Shown piece after piece: positions 59,456 through 64,000 of a stretch of DNA of 64,000 nt. A program made the position numbers and the translations under genes. The DNA comes from a bacterium. GTDB taxonomy: Bacteria; Pseudomonadota; Gammaproteobacteria; Burkholderiales; Burkholderiaceae_C. Position 1 is the stretch's first letter. Each line of letters opens with the position of its first letter. The stretch is taken from contig JAVBXK010000011.1 of assembly GCA_030824555.1 (NCBI GenBank), forward strand, positions 1 to 64,000, written 5' to 3'. The notes under the pieces were generated by a model. That model was not told the DNA's origin and made no database searches. It was given only the letters and a program-made list of their open reading frames with translations.

Positions 59456-60160
59456 TCAAATGGCGCGCATCGCCATCATTTCCTTGATCTTCCCAATGGC
59501 TTTGGTGGGGTTCAAGCTCTTGGGGCACACGTCCACGCAATTCATGATGGTGTGGCAGCGGAACAGGCGGTAGGGGTCTTCCAGGTTGTCCAGGCGTTCG
59601 GCCGTGGCGTCATCGCGGCTGTCTGCGATGAAGCGATAGGCCTGCAGCAGACCGGCGGGACCGACAAATTTGTCGGGGTTCCACCAGAAGCTGGGGCAAC
59701 TGGTCGAGCAGCTGGCACACAGGATGCACTCATACAGGCCGTTAAGTTCGTCGCGCTCTTCGGGGCTTTGCAGGCGCTCGCGCTGGGGGGCGGGCGTGTT
59801 GCTGATCAGGTACGGCTTGATGCTGTGGTACTGCTTGAAGAACAGTGTCATGTCCACGATCAGGTCGCGCACAACTGGCAGGCCGGGCAACGGCTTCAGA
59901 ACGATGTCACCCTTGAGCGTGTTCAGGTTCGTCAGGCAGGCCAAGCCATTTTTGCCGTTGATGTTCATGGCATCGGAGCCACAGACACCTTCGCGGCAGG
60001 AGCGGCGGAAAGACAGTGTGGGGTCAAGTGCCTTCAGCTTGATCAAGGCATCCAGCAACATGCGCTCGGTACCGTCGAGCTCGAGCTCGAGGGTTTGCAT
60101 GTAGGGCTTTGCGTCCTTGTCCGGATCGTAGCGGTAGAGCTTGAAAGTGCGTTTTGCCAT
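59456..60160 (-). CDS. sdhB: Succinate dehydrogenase iron-sulfur subunit
   Basis: Electron-transfer subunit of respiratory complex II, 234 residues. Three cluster-binding motifs are visible. The 2Fe-2S set is [19 protein letters not shown] with its following Cys, the 4Fe-4S set is [16 protein letters not shown], and the 3Fe-4S set is [17 protein letters not shown]. The start [14 protein letters not shown] is typical. It follows sdhA by 34 bp, with an AAGGAAC-like ribosome site. Confidence 0.97.
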   Translation of the reverse strand: MAKRTFKLYRYDPDKDAKPYMQTLELELDGTERMLLDALIKLKALDPTLSFRRSCREGVCGSDAMNINGKNGLACLTNLNTLKGDIVLKPLPGLPVVRDLIVDMTLFFKQYHSIKPYLISNTPAPQRERLQSPEERDELNGLYECILCASCSTSCPSFWWNPDKFVGPAGLLQAYRFIADSRDDATAERLDNLEDPYRLFRCHTIMNCVDVCPKSLNPTKAIGKIKEMMAMRAI

Positions 60161-60194
60161 TTTGAGAAGTTCCTTGTTCGGACGTTCGGACTGA

Positions 60195-61997
60195 TCAGAA
60201 GGTGCGGATTTTTGGCGGCACTGTTTCCGCCGTCAGCGGCTTCATGCGCACGGGCTTGTAGTCCAGGCGGTTGCCGTCCTTGTACCAGAGGGTGTGCTTC
60301 ATCCAGTTCACATCGTCACGTCCGAGTGGGGCGGTGGCGTGGTCTGCGCCGTGCTCGTAGTCACGCACCAAGTGGGCACCACGGCACTCTTGGCGAGCAG
60401 CGGCGCTTTCCATGGTCGCCTGTGCTGCTTCCATCAGGTTTTCGACTTCCAGGGCTTCCACACGCGCGGTGTTGAACACCTTGGAGTTGTCTTTCAGGCC
60501 GATGTTGCCGATGCGTGAGCGCAGTTCGGCAATCTTTTTCACGCCTTCGTTCATCACTTCCTGGCTGCGGAACACGCCAGCGTGCGCCTGCATGATGGCG
60601 CGCATGTCGTTGGCCACATCCTGTGAGTACTCGCCATTTGGGTTGTTGTCCAGGCGTGCGAGGCGTGCCAAGGTCTTGTCGGCTGCGTTGGCCGGCAAGG
60701 GCTTGTGCTCTTGCTTGGGGTCGACGTTGGCAATGATGTGGTCGCCAGCGGCTTTGCCGAAAACCAGCAAGTCGAGCAGCGAGTTGGTGCCCAGGCGGTT
60801 CGCGCCGTGCACGGACACACAGGAGCATTCGCCCACAGCGTACAGGCCCTTGATGGGCTGCTCGTCACCATTGACGCGTTCCACCACTTGGCCGTTGATG
60901 TTGGTGGGAATGCCACCCATCTGGTAGTGAATGGTAGGCACCACGGGGATGGGCTCGCGGGTCACGTCCACGTTGGCGAAGTTCACGCCAATTTCGTAAA
61001 CAGATGGCAGGCGCTTGTGAACAGTTTCGGCACCCAGGTGATCCAGCTTCATGTGGATGTAGTCACCGTTGGGACCACAACCCCGGCCTTCCAGAATTTC
61101 CTGGCCCATGCAACGGGACACGAAGTCTCGTGGAGCCAAGTCTTTCAACGTGGGTGCGTAGCGCTCCATGAAGCGCTCCCCGTTTTTGTTCAGCAAAATG
61201 GCACCTTCGCCCCGGCAACCTTCTGTCAGCAGCACGCCTGCACCAGCCACGCCGGTGGGGTGGAACTGCCAGAACTCCATGTCTTGCAGCGGAATGCCTG
61301 CGCGTGCGGCCATGCCTAGGCCGTCGCCGGTGTTAATGAACGCATTGGTGGATGCCTGGAAAATCCGGCCAGCTCCGCCAGTGGCGAGCAGCACGGTCTT
61401 GGCTTCCAAGATGTAGGTGTCGCCGGTTTCCATTTCGAGGGCAGTCACACCGACGCAGTCACCGGATTCGTCCCGAATCAGGTCGAGTGCCATCCACTCC
61501 ACGAAGAACGTGGTACGTGCAGACACGTTGGCTTGGTACAGTGTGTGCAGCATGGCGTGGCCGGTACGGTCGGCTGCAGCGCAGGCGCGCTGCACGGGTT
61601 TTTCACCATAGTTGGCTGTGTGGCCGCCGAACGGACGCTGGTAAATGGTGCCATCTGGGTTGCGGTCAAAGGGCATGCCCATGTGCTCCAGTTCGTACAC
61701 CACTTTGGGTGCTTCGCGGCACATGAATTCGATGGCGTCCTGGTCGCCCAGCCAGTCTGAACCCTTGACGGTGTCGTAGAAGTGGAACTCCCAGTTGTCT
61801 TCACTCATGTTGCCCAAGCTGGCGCTGACGCCACCCTGCGCGGCGACCGTGTGCGAACGGGTCGGGAACACCTTGGACAGAACGGCCACTTTCAGACCGG
61901 CACGGGCCAGTTGCAGCGAGGCACGCATGCCTGAGCCGCCAGCGCCCACGATAACGACATCAAAACGGCGCTTGGCCACGGAAGAAGCTGTTGTCAT
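60195..61997 (-). CDS. sdhA: Succinate dehydrogenase flavoprotein subunit
   Basis: Catalytic subunit of complex II, oxidising succinate to fumarate, 600 residues. The dinucleotide fold is [21 protein letters not shown]. The FAD-linking histidine lies in [18 protein letters not shown]. Catalytic segments such as [29 protein letters not shown] and [10 protein letters not shown] are intact, and the C-terminus [18 protein letters not shown] is usual. It follows sdhD by 3 bp. Confidence 0.98.
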   Translation of the reverse strand: MTTASSVAKRRFDVVIVGAGGSGMRASLQLARAGLKVAVLSKVFPTRSHTVAAQGGVSASLGNMSEDNWEFHFYDTVKGSDWLGDQDAIEFMCREAPKVVYELEHMGMPFDRNPDGTIYQRPFGGHTANYGEKPVQRACAAADRTGHAMLHTLYQANVSARTTFFVEWMALDLIRDESGDCVGVTALEMETGDTYILEAKTVLLATGGAGRIFQASTNAFINTGDGLGMAARAGIPLQDMEFWQFHPTGVAGAGVLLTEGCRGEGAILLNKNGERFMERYAPTLKDLAPRDFVSRCMGQEILEGRGCGPNGDYIHMKLDHLGAETVHKRLPSVYEIGVNFANVDVTREPIPVVPTIHYQMGGIPTNINGQVVERVNGDEQPIKGLYAVGECSCVSVHGANRLGTNSLLDLLVFGKAAGDHIIANVDPKQEHKPLPANAADKTLARLARLDNNPNGEYSQDVANDMRAIMQAHAGVFRSQEVMNEGVKKIAELRSRIGNIGLKDNSKVFNTARVEALEVENLMEAAQATMESAAARQECRGAHLVRDYEHGADHATAPLGRDDVNWMKHTLWYKDGNRLDYKPVRMKPLTAETVPPKIRTF

Positions 61998-62000
61998 GGC

Positions 62001-62366
62001 TTAGAGCCTCCAGAGAACTTGAATGGCCCAGCCGAGGCAACCCACGAGCCAGACGATGGTGAATACATGCAATGCAAGGCGAATGCCGGCGGGCTTGACG
62101 TAGTCCATCCAGATGTCGCGTACGCCAACCCATGCGTGATAGAACAAGCCGATCAGCACCGAGAAAGTCAGGGTCTTCATCCACTGTGCGGCGAAGATGC
62201 CTGCCCACGTCTCGTAGCCAATGGGGCCACTGGTCAACAGCAGCTTGGCCAGTACGATGAGTGTGAACAGGGCGATGAGGGCCGCAGTGGCGCGCTGAGC
62301 CAGCCAGTCGCGCGTGCCGTAATGCGCGCCAACGACAACGCGCTTGGAGCCGTAATTGATAGCCAT
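62001..62366 (-). CDS. sdhD: Succinate dehydrogenase membrane anchor SdhD
   Basis: Membrane subunit of complex II with quinone and heme b contacts, 121 residues. Three membrane helices are visible, around ALIALFTLIVLAKLLL, LTFSVLIGLFYHAWVGVRDI and LALHVFTIVWLVGCLGW. His in FYHAWVGVRDIWMDYVK fits the family quinone/heme-site motif. The N-terminal KRVVVGAHYGTRDWLAQR is characteristic of betaproteobacterial SdhD. It lies 26 bp after sdhC and 3 bp before sdhA. Confidence 0.94.
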   Translation of the reverse strand: MAINYGSKRVVVGAHYGTRDWLAQRATAALIALFTLIVLAKLLLTSGPIGYETWAGIFAAQWMKTLTFSVLIGLFYHAWVGVRDIWMDYVKPAGIRLALHVFTIVWLVGCLGWAIQVLWRL

Positions 62367-62392
62367 GATGGTGTTTCCTTAGGTTTGGGTGC

Positions 62393-62824
62393 TCAGTACA
62401 ACCCGAACAGTTTTGCGCCCAGAATGGCGGTCAGACCAATGCTCAGCACCAGCACGGCATAGGCTGAGCTGGCACCGAATTCTTTGGTGACCGAATGCGT
62501 GGCATCCATGTACAGATGGCGAACGCCAGCGATCAGGTGATGCAGGTAGGCCCAGATCAAGGCCAGTGCAACCAGCTTGATGAACCAGCCAGGCACGAAG
62601 CCGATGCCTGCGCTGAAGGCTGAGGTGAAGCCTTCAAATGAGATTTCGGAGCTGAGGGACGAATCGAACATCCAGACGATGAACGGCATCAGCAGGAACA
62701 TCATCAGCCCGCTGATGCGGTGCAGGATGGACACCCATCCGGCCGGGGGCAGGCGATAGGTGGTGAGGTCCGTGAAAGCGTTGATGTTGCGGAATTCGGG
62801 CCGCGGTTTGTTCAACTGGGTCAT
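62393..62824 (-). CDS. sdhC: Succinate dehydrogenase cytochrome b556 subunit
   Basis: Membrane cytochrome of complex II and first gene of the sdhCDAB-sdhE-gltA run, 143 residues. RPEFRNINAFTDLTTYRLPP and VSILHRISGLMMF form the conserved N-terminal part with the quinone-site Ser and Arg. The heme ligand histidine lies in AYLHHLIAGVRHLYMD. Three helices span the protein. The 128 bp upstream hold the operon promoter region; no convincing -35/-10 pair was found there. Confidence 0.95.
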   Translation of the reverse strand: MTQLNKPRPEFRNINAFTDLTTYRLPPAGWVSILHRISGLMMFLLMPFIVWMFDSSLSSEISFEGFTSAFSAGIGFVPGWFIKLVALALIWAYLHHLIAGVRHLYMDATHSVTKEFGASSAYAVLVLSIGLTAILGAKLFGLY

Positions 62825-62952
62825 GGGTTGTGCTTTCTTTTATCGAGAGATGTGGGATGTAACGCCCAGGTAACCTTGCAGGATAGCCCTCAAATTCTAT
62901 TGCAACGCAGCATTCACGAAGCTTTCAAATCGGGCAAGTGGGCTCAGGTTTT

Positions 62953-63762
62953 TCAACTCAATTCGTTTTTGTAGTGGTGTGTGTCCGTTCGATATAGCCC
63001 GCGCCGCAATTCCATGGGCACGTCGTTGTAGGTGTAGGCGATGCGTTCCACGCTGAGCAGTGGGTGGCCGACGGGCACTGTCAGCAGTTCGGACATCTCG
63101 TCAGTGGCCGCAACAGCTTTGATTTTTTCGTCGGCGCGCACCATGCGCACACCGTACTCCCGCTCAAAGAAGGCGTACATCGGACCCTGGTCGGAAGAGA
63201 GCGCTTCAAGTGACAGGCCCTTGAATTGAGTGCCAGGCAGCCAGATGTCTTCAAGAATGGTGGCCGCGCCCTGCATGCTGAGCACACGCCTGACCAGTAT
63301 CACGGGGTCCGCGCTGCGTATGCCCAACAGGCGAGCAATTTCGGCCGTTGCACGCTGACGTTTGCATTCGATGATGGTGCGCTGTGCGGGGTTTTCCTCG
63401 CCAGCATCAGGCTGTAGTCGCAGAAACCGGTATTGAATGTGTCGTTCGGCATGGGTGGCCACATAGGTGCCTTTGCCTTGTCGACGCACCACCAGGTTTT
63501 CGGCTGCCAGCTCGTCAATGGCTTTGCGAACCGTGCCTTGGCTGACTTTGAACCGGGTGGCGAGCTCCTGCTCGCTGGGGATGACGTCGCCGGGTTTCCA
63601 CTCTCCCTCCTCCAGGCTGCGCAGGATCAGGTTCTTGATCTGCTGATACAGCGGGCTGAATGCAGGTGTGGCGCTGACAGCGGTCATGCCGCCCAAAGTC
63701 GGCACAACAGGTGCTGGGGTGGCCTGGACTGGCGGCTGCATGGGTGCGCTGAGTTGGCTCAT
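62953..63762 (-). CDS. GntR-family (HutC/UTRA) transcriptional regulator
   Basis: A 269-residue DNA-binding regulator starting at ATG 63762. After a Pro/Ala-rich N-terminal tail of about 35 residues, the GntR winged helix reads PLYQQIKNLILRSLEEGEW, DVIPSEQELATRFKVSQGTV and RKAIDELAAENLVVRRQG. The UTRA effector domain starts near HIQYRFLRL and ends YNDVPMELRRGLYRTD. It sits between sdhC and the divergent mdh, so control of TCA-cycle genes by a central metabolite is likely. A palindrome in the shared intergenic region could be its operator. Confidence 0.92.
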   Translation of the reverse strand: MSQLSAPMQPPVQATPAPVVPTLGGMTAVSATPAFSPLYQQIKNLILRSLEEGEWKPGDVIPSEQELATRFKVSQGTVRKAIDELAAENLVVRRQGKGTYVATHAERHIQYRFLRLQPDAGEENPAQRTIIECKRQRATAEIARLLGIRSADPVILVRRVLSMQGAATILEDIWLPGTQFKGLSLEALSSDQGPMYAFFEREYGVRMVRADEKIKAVAATDEMSELLTVPVGHPLLSVERIAYTYNDVPMELRRGLYRTDTHHYKNELS

Positions 63763-63782
63763 GATGTGTGTTAGCAATCATA

Positions 63783-63803
63783 TCTTATATAAGACATAAG
63801 ACA
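63783..63803. promoter_or_regulatory. Palindrome and tandem heptamer, likely GntR operator
   Basis: A perfect 12-bp palindrome, TCTTATATAAGA, at 63783-63794, extended by a tandem pair of ATAAGAC (63789-63802). It lies 20 bp upstream of the regulator ATG and just upstream of the mdh promoter, so one protein could control both directions. Confidence 0.6.
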
Positions 63804-63805
63804 AA

Positions 63806-63835
63806 TTGACGAATCGGTTTCAGGCGGGGTACACT
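63806..63835 (+). promoter_or_regulatory. Sigma-70 promoter of mdh
   Basis: TTGACG (63806-63811), an 18-bp spacer and TACACT (63830-63835). It begins directly after the ATAAGAC repeats and would give a leader of about 105 nt. Confidence 0.7.
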
Positions 63836-63946
63836 CGGAGTCGCTTAAGGGTTTTCCATGCATGGAACGCACGTTTCGCGGCATGGCCCCTTCAGGTTGT
63901 CTCTCGCACATCATTGTTTGCAAGTTCATCCATCGGAGTTATCACC

Positions 63947-64000
63947 ATGTCCAAGAAGCCTGTTCGCGTTGCTGTCACCGGTGCTGCCGGTCAAATCGGT
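63947..64000 (+). CDS. mdh: Malate dehydrogenase (5' end only)
   Basis: Only the first 18 codons are inside the window. They read MSKKPVRVAVTGAAGQIG, which includes the Rossmann glycine motif TGAAGQIG typical of the betaproteobacterial NAD-dependent malate dehydrogenase. A GGAG ribosome site lies nine bases before the ATG. Divergence from a GntR regulator beside sdh and gltA supports the TCA-cycle assignment. The gene is cut by the window edge, not truncated biologically. Confidence 0.9.
   Translation, partial: MSKKPVRVAVTGAAGQIG

Noticed and set aside
62888-62935. Sequence upstream of sdhC as another repeat copy
   Set aside because: CTATTGCAACG and GAAGC are reminiscent of the repeat, but the GGCC block and T-rich tail are missing.

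Overview
The window is GC-rich, densely coded chromosomal DNA. It most likely comes from a betaproteobacterium of the order Burkholderiales, probably family Comamonadaceae. That inference rests on gene order (hemCDXY; rpmF-plsX-fabHDG-acpP-fabF-rpoE-rseAB-mucD-lepA-lepB-rnc-era-recO-pdxJ-acpS-nagZ; leuCDB-asd-fimV-truA-trpFBA-accD; sdhCDAB-sdhE-gltA beside a GntR regulator and mdh) and on protein style. No tRNA, rRNA, CRISPR array, insertion sequence or prophage was seen. Nearly every gene is an intact housekeeping gene.

Layout. 0.2-6 kb (+): tetrapyrrole genes hemC, hemD, hemX and hemY, then a diguanylate cyclase. 6.0-9.5 kb (-): RNase E with a long untranslated leader. 9.6-14.2 kb (+): rluC, an H-NS-like protein, a HAD phosphatase, a small Rieske protein, SppA and galU. 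14.3-15.7 kb (-): an RsmI-like methylase and a Maf pyrophosphatase. 15.8-35.4 kb (+): yceD-rpmF, fatty-acid synthesis, the sigma-E module (rpoE-rseA-rseB-mucD), then lepA, lepB, a DUF4845 gene, rnc, era, recO, pdxJ, acpS and nagZ.

35.5-44.3 kb is the least ordinary part, a two-armed signalling island. The rightward arm has an HD-GYP protein and a PAS histidine kinase. The leftward arm has a GAF/PAS kinase, a REC-HD-GYP regulator, a single-domain response regulator and a kinase whose sensor is a complete hemerythrin domain. This predicts oxygen, redox or NO control of cyclic-di-GMP turnover. It is the best candidate here for a poorly described system.

44.3-57.7 kb (-): a LON-domain protein, accD, trpA, trpB, trpF, truA, fimV, asd, leuB, leuD, an entericidin-like lipoprotein gene too short for routine calling, and leuC. 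57.8-62.8 kb (-): gltA, sdhE, sdhB, sdhA, sdhD and sdhC, transcribed sdhC to gltA. 63-64 kb: a GntR/UTRA regulator divergent from mdh, which runs off the window.

The main structural discovery is a dispersed repeat of about 55 bp. I found at least eight diverged copies (in hemD, before sppA, between fabH and fabD, in the rseB signal peptide, at pdxJ/acpS, at the HD-GYP/kinase junction, between accD and the LON gene, and between leuD and leuB). The shared core is ATAGC, a 17-25 nt spacer, then an AAGCG-TA-GGCC-like block followed by a T-rich tail. Most copies sit at gene boundaries and several supply start codons, stop codons or coding sequence.
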